In this document: positions 1-5,518 of the stretch, piece after piece
Layout of the letters: each line of letters begins with the position of its first letter
Numbering within the stretch: the first letter of the stretch is position 1
NCBI GenBank assembly: GCA_021825035.1
Contig: JAKAIQ010000126.1
Span: 1 to 6,606, forward strand
Source of the DNA: Deltaproteobacteria bacterium
GTDB lineage: Bacteria; Desulfobacterota; GWC2-55-46
Direction of reading: 5' to 3'
DNA length: 6,606 bases
Position numbers and translations under genes: made by a program
The notes under the pieces: generated by a model
The model's input: only the letters and a program-made list of their open reading frames with translations
Databases searched by the model: none
Told to the model about the DNA's origin: nothing

Positions 1-23
1 GGTCGGGATATATCAACATCTAG
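1..23 (+). other. End of upstream CheR-like coding frame, closed by in-frame amber TAG (21-23)
   Basis: Read in the frame of the following gene, positions 3-20 give S-G-Y-I-N-I, then TAG at 21-23, then V-L-P-I-G-H-P-G-L-A-E-R-Y-F-I-I-V-F-E-E. In CheB/CheR fusion proteins the end of the CheR part commonly reads like 'vN-x-x-ViPl...eRyflVlFEe', so family-like sequence lies on both sides of the stop with no shift of frame. The simplest reading is a nonsense substitution in a GAG, CAG or AAG codon of a longer gene. Too little lies upstream in the window to say whether the CheB and CheR domains are intact. A sequencing error or read-through of the amber codon are the alternatives. Confidence 0.6.
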
Positions 24-1145
24 GTGCTCCCGATAGGCCACCCCGGCCTCGCTGAGAGGTACTTCATAATCGTTTTTGAAGAGGCAGGCCGATCGGACCT
101 TGCGGAGCAGGAGGCGCCGCCGGGGCCGAAATTATCGGGAAAGGAAGCCGAAAAGATCGCGCGTCGGGACAACCGGATGGCCCAGCTGAAAAAGGAGCTT
201 TCATCCACCAAGGAATATCTGCAGTCGATAATCGAGGAACAGGAAAGCGCGAACGAGGAACTGCGGAGCGCAAACGAGGAGATCCAGTCCACGAACGAAG
301 AGCTCCAGAGTACGAACGAGGAGCTGGAAACGGCCAAGGAAGAGCTCCAGTCCACGAACGAAGAGCTTAATACCGTGAACGAAGAGCTGGAGAACAGGAA
401 CATCGAGCTGATAAGGCTGAATGACGACCTGAACAACCTTTTGACGAGCTTCAGGATCCCGATTCTCATACTGGACAGGGGACTGAGGATCAGGCGGTTC
501 ACGTCCATGTCGGAGAAGGTGATGAACCTGCTTCCCACCGATATCGGACGGCCCATGGCCGACATAAAGCCCAATTTCACGTCCACGAACCTCGATTATC
601 TCGCGAAGGAGGCCGTCGATTCCATGTCGGCCAAAGAGGAGGACGTGCGGGACCAGGACGGGCGGTGGTACACCATGCGCATACTGCCGTACAGGACTTC
701 GGACGACAAGATCGACGGCGTGGTGATACTTTTCATCGATATAGATGGCCTCAAGCATTGCCTCTCCGAGGCCGAGGAATCGCGCGATTACTCCCAGGCG
801 ATCGTGGCGGCGGTGGGCCGTCCGATGCTGGTCCTGGACCACGACATGCGCGTGATGTCCGCCAGCGCTTCTTTTTATGCGCTGTTCGACGTAAAGCCCA
901 AGGAGATCGCCGGGAATTTTTTCCACCGCCTTCTGAAAGGCAAGATGGCGGTTCCAAGGTTGCGCGACCAGCTTGAAGAATTGATCTTGAAGGGCGAGCC
1001 ATTCTCGGATATCTCTCTGGACGGGGATTTTGAAAGGGTCGGCTATAAAAAATTGAAGGTCGGCGGCCGCCCGGTAAATTTCGGAAAAGAAAATACAAGG
1101 ATGTTCCTGGTTGAATTTGAACCGGCGGCCGGGAATAATCGCTGA
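24..1145 (+). CDS. C-terminal part of a CheB/CheR-type fusion protein: coiled coil plus two PAS domains (5' end probably broken)
   Basis: This 373-residue reading frame matches the tail of chemotaxis CheB/CheR fusion proteins. Residues 1-22 (VLPIGHPGLAERYFIIVFEE region) resemble the last strands of a CheR methyltransferase. Residues 50-140 form a strongly charged coiled coil of seven-residue units such as STNEELQ, the hallmark of this family. Residues about 140-242 are a PAS_10-like domain (from LTSFRIPILILDRG to VVILFIDID), and about 250-366 a second PAS-like domain ending MFLVEFEP. No methyltransferase or methylesterase active site is present in the window. The GTG at 24 directly follows an in-frame TAG and has no Shine-Dalgarno sequence nearby, so it is probably not the native start; the gene is better seen as the 3' part of a broken longer one, though the remainder stays open for 1.1 kb. 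If made, the product would be a soluble scaffold or sensor module. The kinase gene follows 61 bases later on the same strand and is the likely partner. Family call is firm; functional state is not. Confidence 0.8.
   Translation: MLPIGHPGLAERYFIIVFEEAGRSDLAEQEAPPGPKLSGKEAEKIARRDNRMAQLKKELSSTKEYLQSIIEEQESANEELRSANEEIQSTNEELQSTNEELETAKEELQSTNEELNTVNEELENRNIELIRLNDDLNNLLTSFRIPILILDRGLRIRRFTSMSEKVMNLLPTDIGRPMADIKPNFTSTNLDYLAKEAVDSMSAKEEDVRDQDGRWYTMRILPYRTSDDKIDGVVILFIDIDGLKHCLSEAEESRDYSQAIVAAVGRPMLVLDHDMRVMSASASFYALFDVKPKEIAGNFFHRLLKGKMAVPRLRDQLEELILKGEPFSDISLDGDFERVGYKKLKVGGRPVNFGKENTRMFLVEFEPAAGNNR
249..395 (+). repeat. Seven tandem 21-bp units encoding the coiled-coil heptads
   Basis: Seven consecutive 21-base units (starting at 249, 270, 291, 312, 333, 354 and 375) each encode a heptad of the type x-x-N-E-E-L/I-x: ANEELRS, ANEEIQS, TNEELQS, TNEELET, AKEELQS, TNEELNT, VNEELEN. 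An eighth, degenerate unit (RNIELIR) follows. The DNA is similar but not identical between units, with AACGA(A/G)GA(G/A) CT as the shared core, which fits protein-level conservation. Such a block is typical of CheB/CheR fusions and lies inside the gene; it is not a mobile or intergenic repeat. Confidence 0.85.
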
Positions 1146-1155
1146 CAGGGCGCGC

Positions 1156-1178
1156 CTTCCGGCGGCCATCCGCCGAAG
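1156..1178 (+). other. Hairpin in the gap before the histidine kinase gene
   Basis: In the 61-base gap between the two sensory genes, CGGCGG (1160-1165) pairs with CCGCCG (1170-1175) around a CCAT loop. The stem continues as CTT/AAG (1156-1158 with 1176-1178) after a single bulged C at 1159, giving nine base pairs. No T-run follows, so it is not a standard intrinsic terminator. It may attenuate read-through or slow ribosomes between the genes. It could also be a by-product of the high GC. Confidence 0.4.
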
Positions 1179-1206
1179 AGAAGCCGTCACCGGCGAGTTT
1201 ACGAAT

Positions 1207-4083
1207 ATGGCTGATTACGGAAAGATGAAAAAGGAGGCGTTGATACGCAGGGTGAACTCCCTGCTCTCATCGCTCGACGCCCTGGAAGGCAGGGGTATCG
1301 AAAAACCGAAACGTCTCATCCAGGAGTTGCAGGTCCATCAGATCGAGCTTGAAATTCAGAACAGGGAGCTCCGGAAGGCGCAGGAACGGCTTGAAGAAGC
1401 GAATAGCCGCTATGCCGATCTCTACGATTTTTCACCGGTCGGTTATGTGGGTCTGGATGAAAAGGGGATCATCCGGGAGATAAACCTCACCGGCTCCTCG
1501 ATGCTCGGGATAGAGCGGTCGCGCCTCATCGGCAAGCCTTTCGTGCTTTACCTGGACGGCGCGGATAGAACGACGTTCGAGGAGCACTTAAGGCATTGCA
1601 GGTCCGCGAAGGAACGGACGGTCTCCGAGCTCGCCATTTCGGCCGGCAGGGAAGACCCGGTGGAGATCGAGATGATGAGCGCGCCTTTCGAGAATCATGA
1701 AAAAAAGGCGATCCTGAGGTCTGCCCTTATCGACGTTACCGAGCGCAGGAAGGCGGAAAAACGGCTGAGACAGCTCTCCTCGGCCATGGAGCAGAGTCCG
1801 TCCATGGTGATGGTCTTCGATACGAAGGGGCGCATCGAGCATGTAAATGCGCGTTTTACTGAAATAACCGGGTACTGCGAGGACGAGGTCATCGGCCTTT
1901 ACCCCGGTTTTCTTTCGAGCGGCGACCACTCCATCGAGTTTTACAAAGGCGTCCTGAATGCCGTCCTGTCCGGAAGGACGTGGCGCGGAGACCTGTGCGG
2001 CAAAAAAAAGAACGGCGAGCTTTTCCGGAGGCTTGCGTCGATAATGCCGGTAAGGGGCCGGAAGAAGGCCGTCACCGATATCGTGGCCGTTGAAATAGAC
2101 GACACGGAGCGGAAGGCCGCTGAAAAAAAACTCCTCGAAGAAAAACAATTCTTCGAAGGTCTCGTGGAAAGCCTTCCGGGGATATTTTATTCTTTCGACC
2201 GGTCGGGGAAGTTCATAAGCTGGAACAGGAACCTCGAAAAGGTCACGGGCTACTCCGCGGAGGAGATATCGTCGCTCAACCACCTGGATTTCTTCGAGAC
2301 CCCGGAGGAGAAGGGCTTAATCGCGCGGAAGATAGAGGAGTGCCTGAAAAAAGGGCATGCCGAGTCCGAGACTCCGCTTCTTACGAAGGACGGCGTCAAG
2401 ATCCCGTACCATTACACCGGCTCCGTCGTGACCATCGACGATAAGCCGTATATAATCGGCATGGGCTTCGACATCACGGAGCTGAAAAAAAGCGAAGAAG
2501 AGCTCCGGAGGGCGAAAGACAAGCTCGAGTTCCGCGTCCGGGAACGGACGGCCAGCCTCCTTGCCGTGAACACGGCGTTGCAGACCGAAGTCCGGGAAAG
2601 AAGGCGCGCGGAAGAGAGGGTCTTGAGGCTTAACAGGCTCTATTCGATCCTGAGCAGGATCAACGAGGCGATAGTGCGCGTCTCTACCCCGCTTGAGCTG
2701 TACGAGAAGGCCTGCCGGATAGCGATCGAAGAAGGGCTTTTCAGGATGGCGTGGGTAGGGCTCGTCGATCCGGCCACTTCGATGATAAAGCCGGTCGCGC
2801 ACTTCGGAGCGGAAGAAGGGTATCTGGAGGGGCTGAAGGTCTCCATGGCGGACATCCCGTCGGGCCGCGGGCCCACCGGGGCGGCCGTAAGGGAAGGCAT
2901 GCGCTTCATATGCGACGACTTCACGACCGACCCGGGGACGGCCCCCTGGCGGGAAGAGGCCCTGAAGCGCGGGTACCGCTCCTCGGCCGCCTTCCCTCTC
3001 AAGGTCTCCACGCGCGTCGGAAAGAAAGTCGTCGGGGCCTTTACGCTCTACGCGGGAGAGCCTAATTTCTTCGACGCCGAAAGGGTCGAGCTCCTCGATT
3101 CGCTGGCCGCCGACCTCTCCTTCGCCATCGAATCGATGGAGAACAGGGAAGAAAAGAAGGCCGCCGAGGCCGAGCTCGCCAGGCACCGCGAGAGCCTCGA
3201 AGAGATAATCGAGGAAAGGACCGCCGCGCTTACGGCGACGAACAGGCTCCTCTCGCTCGAGGTGCGCGAGAGGAAGCGGGCGGAGGAAGAGGCCGGAAAT
3301 CTCAACGAGGAGCTCAAGAGCAACGTCAGCCGGCTTGAGACCATAAACACCGAGCTCGAGGCCTTCGACTATTCGCTTGCCCACGACCTTTCCGCGCCTT
3401 TACGGATAATCGACGGCTTCTCGGCGATGTTCCTGAAGTATTATCACGACAGGGTCGACGCCGAGGGCAGGCAGTTCCTCGACACCATCCGCGGCAACGC
3501 CCGGAAGATGGGCAGGCTCATCCAGGACCTCCTCGACATCGCGCGCCTCTCGCGCAGGGATGTGCGGTTCGAGGAGATAGACATGGCCCGTCTCGCCTCG
3601 GACGTCTTCAGGGAGCTCGACACGGCCGGTCGCGACGTGAGGTTCAAGGTAAGGGATCTTCCCGCGGCCCGCGGCGAGTTTACGCTCATACGCCAGGTAC
3701 TCACGAACCTCTTTTCGAATTCCGTCAAATACACAAGGCCGCGCAAGACCGCCCTGATCGAGATGGGCGGCAAGACATCCGGGGAGGAGAACTCCTATTA
3801 CGTAAAAGACAACGGCGTGGGCTTCGACATGGAGCACAGTGGCAGGCTCTTCGGGGTGTTTAAAAGGCTCCATTCAGAGTCGGAGTTCGAGGGGACGGGG
3901 GCCGGGCTCGCCATCGTCCAACGGATCATAAGCCGCCACGGCGGCAGGGTCTGGGCCGAGGGTTCGGTCGGGCATGGCGCAACGTTCCATTTCACGCTTC
4001 CGGCCGGAACAGCCGGAGAGACCAAGGGCAGTGCCGGGAAAAAGGCCGCCGCTTTGAAAAGAGGCGAGAAACGGCTCTCCTGA
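1207..4083 (+). CDS. Cytoplasmic hybrid-sensor histidine kinase, PAS-PAS-PAS-GAF-HisKA-HATPase, no receiver domain
   Basis: A 958-residue sensor kinase. Residues 1-68 are a charged helical N-terminus. Three PAS domains follow at about 69-180 (YDFSPVGYVGLDEKG), 188-302 (SPSMVMVFDTKGRIEHVN) and 313-428 (SLPGIFYSFDRSGKF), each ending in a D-x-T/I-E-type exit motif. A coiled coil (428-475), a GAF domain (about 473-645) and a second coil (645-715) lead into HisKA (715-785), with phospho-acceptor His726 in SLAHDLSAPLR. The ATPase domain has its N box at 829-842 (Asn838), G1 DNGVGFD at 868-874, an F-box-like LFGVFKRLH, and G2 GTGAGLA at 896-902. G2 has Ala where Ile or Val is usual in this phytochrome-like kinase class. 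No membrane segment or signal peptide is visible, so it should sense a cytoplasmic or diffusible cue; the ligand is unknown. The ATG at 1207 begins MADYGKMKKEALIRR, typical for such kinases. A TTG 96 bases upstream, overlapping the previous gene, is less likely. The ribosome site is weak. No response regulator lies nearby. Confidence 0.9.
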   Translation: MADYGKMKKEALIRRVNSLLSSLDALEGRGIEKPKRLIQELQVHQIELEIQNRELRKAQERLEEANSRYADLYDFSPVGYVGLDEKGIIREINLTGSSMLGIERSRLIGKPFVLYLDGADRTTFEEHLRHCRSAKERTVSELAISAGREDPVEIEMMSAPFENHEKKAILRSALIDVTERRKAEKRLRQLSSAMEQSPSMVMVFDTKGRIEHVNARFTEITGYCEDEVIGLYPGFLSSGDHSIEFYKGVLNAVLSGRTWRGDLCGKKKNGELFRRLASIMPVRGRKKAVTDIVAVEIDDTERKAAEKKLLEEKQFFEGLVESLPGIFYSFDRSGKFISWNRNLEKVTGYSAEEISSLNHLDFFETPEEKGLIARKIEECLKKGHAESETPLLTKDGVKIPYHYTGSVVTIDDKPYIIGMGFDITELKKSEEELRRAKDKLEFRVRERTASLLAVNTALQTEVRERRRAEERVLRLNRLYSILSRINEAIVRVSTPLELYEKACRIAIEEGLFRMAWVGLVDPATSMIKPVAHFGAEEGYLEGLKVSMADIPSGRGPTGAAVREGMRFICDDFTTDPGTAPWREEALKRGYRSSAAFPLKVSTRVGKKVVGAFTLYAGEPNFFDAERVELLDSLAADLSFAIESMENREEKKAAEAELARHRESLEEIIEERTAALTATNRLLSLEVRERKRAEEEAGNLNEELKSNVSRLETINTELEAFDYSLAHDLSAPLRIIDGFSAMFLKYYHDRVDAEGRQFLDTIRGNARKMGRLIQDLLDIARLSRRDVRFEEIDMARLASDVFRELDTAGRDVRFKVRDLPAARGEFTLIRQVLTNLFSNSVKYTRPRKTALIEMGGKTSGEENSYYVKDNGVGFDMEHSGRLFGVFKRLHSESEFEGTGAGLAIVQRIISRHGGRVWAEGSVGHGATFHFTLPAGTAGETKGSAGKKAAALKRGEKRLS

Positions 4084-4120
4084 ACACCCGTGGAAGGCCC
4101 CTTCGATTTACGGAGAGCCG
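4072..4120 (+). terminator. Stem-loop spanning the kinase stop codon, possible terminator or 3'-end stabiliser
   Basis: CGGCTCTCC (4072-4080), the last three kinase codons, is a perfect nine-base inverted repeat of GGAGAGCCG (4112-4120). The TGA stop starts the 31-base loop, which itself holds a small GAAG/CTTC fold at 4093-4104. No U-run follows, so it does not fit a classical intrinsic terminator. It may act with Rho, or protect the 3' end of the sensory-gene mRNA. The pairing is seen directly; the role is inferred. Confidence 0.45.
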
Positions 4121-4160
4121 GAAACCTATCTTCTACGTCACAGGGCATGATACATCGCCC

Positions 4161-4186
4161 GGCAAGGCGCCAGACTGGCGCTTGCC
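4161..4186 (+). other. Bulged GC-rich hairpin between the kinase gene and rlpA
   Basis: GGCAA-G-GCGCC (4161-4171, central G bulged) pairs with GGCGC-TTGCC (4177-4186) around an AGACT loop, giving ten base pairs. It ends nine bases before the extended -10 element of rlpA and covers the place where a -35 box would lie. It may be a second termination signal for the upstream gene, without a U-run, or an operator-like inverted repeat at the rlpA promoter. The sequence does not decide between these. Confidence 0.4.
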
Positions 4187-4195
4187 CCTGAATTC

Positions 4196-4204
4196 TGATA
4201 TATT
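4196..4204 (+). promoter_or_regulatory. Extended -10 promoter element for rlpA, placed for a leaderless transcript
   Basis: TGATATATT fits the extended -10 form TG-N-TATAAT with one mismatch in the hexamer. No convincing -35 box sits 17 bases upstream, which is acceptable for extended -10 promoters. The usual distance from -10 to start of transcription puts the first RNA base at about 4211, the A of the rlpA start codon. No Shine-Dalgarno sequence lies between (the spacer is TTCCCCC up to the preceding base), which agrees with a leaderless mRNA. Confidence 0.4.
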
Positions 4205-4210
4205 TCCCCC

Positions 4211-4897
4211 ATGAGTCCGGAGCCGGTCAGGCCCTCGTTTACAAGACTCGTCCTTGCGGCGTTTCTTCTTTTGATGCTTTCGGCGTGCGCGGCGCACAGG
4301 CCTGCGCGGCAACCCATGGGCATCGCCGGGTGGACGGAAACCGGCATAGCCTCATGGTACGGGAAGGACTTTAACGGCAAGCCGACGGCAAGCGGCGAGA
4401 TCTATGATATGTATGCCATGACCGCGGCCCACAGGGAGCTTCCGCTCGGCTCGATAGTCGAGGTCACCAACGTCGGCAACGGAAGGAGCGCGAAGGTCGT
4501 CATAAACGACAGGGGGCCGTTCGTCAAGGGCCGCGTCATAGACCTTTCGTACTCCGCGGCCAAAGCGCTCGGCATGGCCGGCGCCGGAACCGCCATGGTG
4601 AGGATCAAGGTCATGGGCCGGGACGCCGGATACATCCGCACGGTGAAGGACGAGGAAACCGGCACGGGCAAGTATTACGCCGTGCAGGTCGGCTCGTTCC
4701 TGAACCCCGCCAACGCCGAAAGGCTGAAGACCGCCCTTGGCTGGAGCCATCCGGGCGCATACATGGTCAAGGGCCTCGTCTCCGGAAAAACCTGCTACAG
4801 GGTAAGGATAGGAAGGAGCAGGGACCGGGCCGGGACTTACGGCCTCGCCCGCACGCTCGCGGAAGAAGGCTATCCCGTAATAGTGATCAGGGAATGA
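4211..4897 (+). CDS. rlpA: RlpA-type septal ring lytic transglycosylase lipoprotein with C-terminal SPOR domain
   Basis: A 228-residue protein. Residues 11-26 form a lipoprotein signal peptide ending in the lipobox LSAC; Cys26 would be lipidated, and Ala27 at the +2 position favours the outer membrane. Residues about 44-135 are the RlpA double-psi beta-barrel: GIASWYG, NGKPTASGEIYDM, then AHRELPLGS and INDRGPF, followed by GRVIDLSYSAAKALGM. His74 and Asp100 are the candidate catalytic pair by family analogy. Residues about 154-228 are a SPOR domain (YYAVQVGSF to YPVIVIRE), which in this family binds peptidoglycan stripped of stem peptides at the division septum. RlpA proteins cleave such denuded glycan strands and help separate daughter cells. 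The only usable start is ATG 4211, since an in-frame TGA lies at 4196-4198; it has no ribosome site but sits just below an extended -10 element. Hairpins separate it from the kinase upstream, and 113 bases from fdsG downstream, so it probably has its own promoter. Length and layout are normal. Confidence 0.92.
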   Translation: MSPEPVRPSFTRLVLAAFLLLMLSACAAHRPARQPMGIAGWTETGIASWYGKDFNGKPTASGEIYDMYAMTAAHRELPLGSIVEVTNVGNGRSAKVVINDRGPFVKGRVIDLSYSAAKALGMAGAGTAMVRIKVMGRDAGYIRTVKDEETGTGKYYAVQVGSFLNPANAERLKTALGWSHPGAYMVKGLVSGKTCYRVRIGRSRDRAGTYGLARTLAEEGYPVIVIRE

Positions 4898-4898
4898 T

Positions 4899-4914
4899 GC
4901 GGAGATCAATCCGC
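4899..4914 (+). terminator. Weak hairpin after rlpA
   Basis: GCGGA (4899-4903) pairs with TCCGC (4910-4914) around a six-base GATCAA loop, starting two bases after the rlpA stop. It is followed by GAAAATG and no T-run, so any termination would be weak. The rest of the 113-base gap up to fdsG is GC-rich and shows no further element that I can support; a sigma-54 type -24/-12 promoter was looked for and not found. Confidence 0.25.
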
Positions 4915-5010
4915 GAAAATGTGACGGCAGGGGGCCGCGCGTAAAAAGCCCGGCAGGAGCCGCCTCGATCCGGCGAACGGCGCCCCTGTATTTTATGAAC
5001 CTCCGATGAT

Positions 5011-5484
5011 ATGGAAAGACGCGCCAAAAAGAGCGTGGCAGCCGTCGTAAAATCCGTCAAGGCCGCGGAGAGCGGCGCGGGTGCGCTTCTTTCGATCCTC
5101 CACGCGATAACGGCCGAGTTCGGGTACATACCCGGGGATGCGATCCCGGAGATCGCCGGGGCGTTGAACCTTTCGCAGGCCGAGGTCTACGGGGCGATAA
5201 CGTTTTACAGGGATTTTCGCATTACGCCGCCGGCGCGCCACTCCATACGCCTCTGCCAGGCCGAGAGCTGTCTTGCCATGGGCGCGGTCGAGCTCATCGA
5301 CCTTCTCAAGACAAGGCTCGGCATAGGGCCGGGCGAAAAGACTCCCGACAACGCCTTCTCCCTCGATACGGTTTACTGCTTCGGCAACTGCGCGTCGTCG
5401 CCGTCGGTCATGATAGACGGCAGGCTTTACGGCAGGATTAGCGCCGAAAGGCTCAAGAAAATTCTCGACGCGATAAAGGATTGA
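5011..5484 (+). CDS. fdsG: NAD-dependent formate dehydrogenase gamma subunit (NuoE-like [2Fe-2S] protein)
   Basis: A 157-residue NuoE-family protein with an N-terminal helical part (residues 20-75, LLSILHAITAEFGYIPGDAIPEIAGALNLS region) and a C-terminal thioredoxin-like [2Fe-2S] domain. The cluster ligands are Cys82 and Cys87 (LCQAESC) and Cys123 and Cys127 (CFGNC), a C-x4-C plus C-x3-C pattern. The CQAESC-LAMGA stretch is what formate dehydrogenase gamma subunits show, and differs from typical complex I NuoE. The protein would pass electrons between the catalytic subunit and the FMN subunit in the cytoplasm. The ATG at 5011 is the only start in frame, because a TGA lies at 4996-4998. No Shine-Dalgarno sequence precedes it (CCTCCGATGAT), which is odd for the first gene of an operon. 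The next gene, fdsB, starts 5 to 44 bases after the stop, depending on which start is used, and is its partner. A HoxE- or NuoE-type role is less likely given that neighbour. Confidence 0.85.
   Translation: MERRAKKSVAAVVKSVKAAESGAGALLSILHAITAEFGYIPGDAIPEIAGALNLSQAEVYGAITFYRDFRITPPARHSIRLCQAESCLAMGAVELIDLLKTRLGIGPGEKTPDNAFSLDTVYCFGNCASSPSVMIDGRLYGRISAERLKKILDAIKD
5475..5480 (+). promoter_or_regulatory. Ribosome binding site supporting the GTG start of fdsB
   Basis: AAAGGA lies inside the last codons of fdsG, nine bases before GTG 5490. It is the only Shine-Dalgarno-like motif with good spacing for any of the three candidate fdsB starts. ATG 5517 has none, and ATG 5529 has only AAAGG one base away, which is too close. 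Confidence 0.45.
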
Positions 5485-5518
5485 GCGCCGTGGAAGCAAG
5501 CCGCCTCCATGGCTCAAT
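5480..5518 (+). promoter_or_regulatory. Intercistronic hairpin spanning the fdsG stop and candidate fdsB starts
   Basis: ATTGAGC (5480-5486) pairs perfectly with GCTCAAT (5512-5518). After a two-base bulge (GC, 5487-5488) the stem goes on as CGTGG (5489-5493) with CCATG (5507-5511), including one G-U pair. The loop is 13 bases. The fdsG TGA and the GTG at 5490 are in the 5' arm, and the ATG at 5517 begins at the end of the 3' arm. A ribosome finishing fdsG would melt the fold, so it could couple fdsB translation to fdsG and fix subunit ratio. The pairing is seen; the function is inferred. Confidence 0.45.

Noticed and set aside
249..395. Tandem 21-bp repeats as a possible CRISPR or minisatellite
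   Set aside because: There are no spacers, units vary at synonymous positions, and they encode the known heptad coil of CheB/CheR fusions.
201..1190. Long minus-strand open frame (329 codons) opposite the CheB/CheR-type gene
   Set aside because: Its translation is a low-complexity mirror of the coiled-coil region (LFVRGLEL-type repeats), and the plus strand has clear family motifs.
1111..1206. TTG start 96 bases upstream of the chosen kinase start
   Set aside because: It overlaps the end of the previous gene, the added residues (NLNRRPGIIADRARLP) look like translated linker, and TTG is a rare start without a ribosome site.
2317..3384. Minus-strand open frame of 355 codons opposite the kinase
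   Set aside because: It is rich in Arg, Pro and Gly without recognisable domains; long antisense frames are expected in GC-rich genes with this codon use.
4120..4139. ECF-sigma-like promoter (GGAAAC then CGTC)
   Set aside because: The spacing between the two elements is about ten bases, too short for the usual 15-17.
4898..5010. Sigma-54 promoter or a Moco-type riboswitch before fdsG
   Set aside because: No TGGCAC-N5-TTGC pattern was found, and the 113-base gap shows only short weak stems, with nothing like a conserved riboswitch core.
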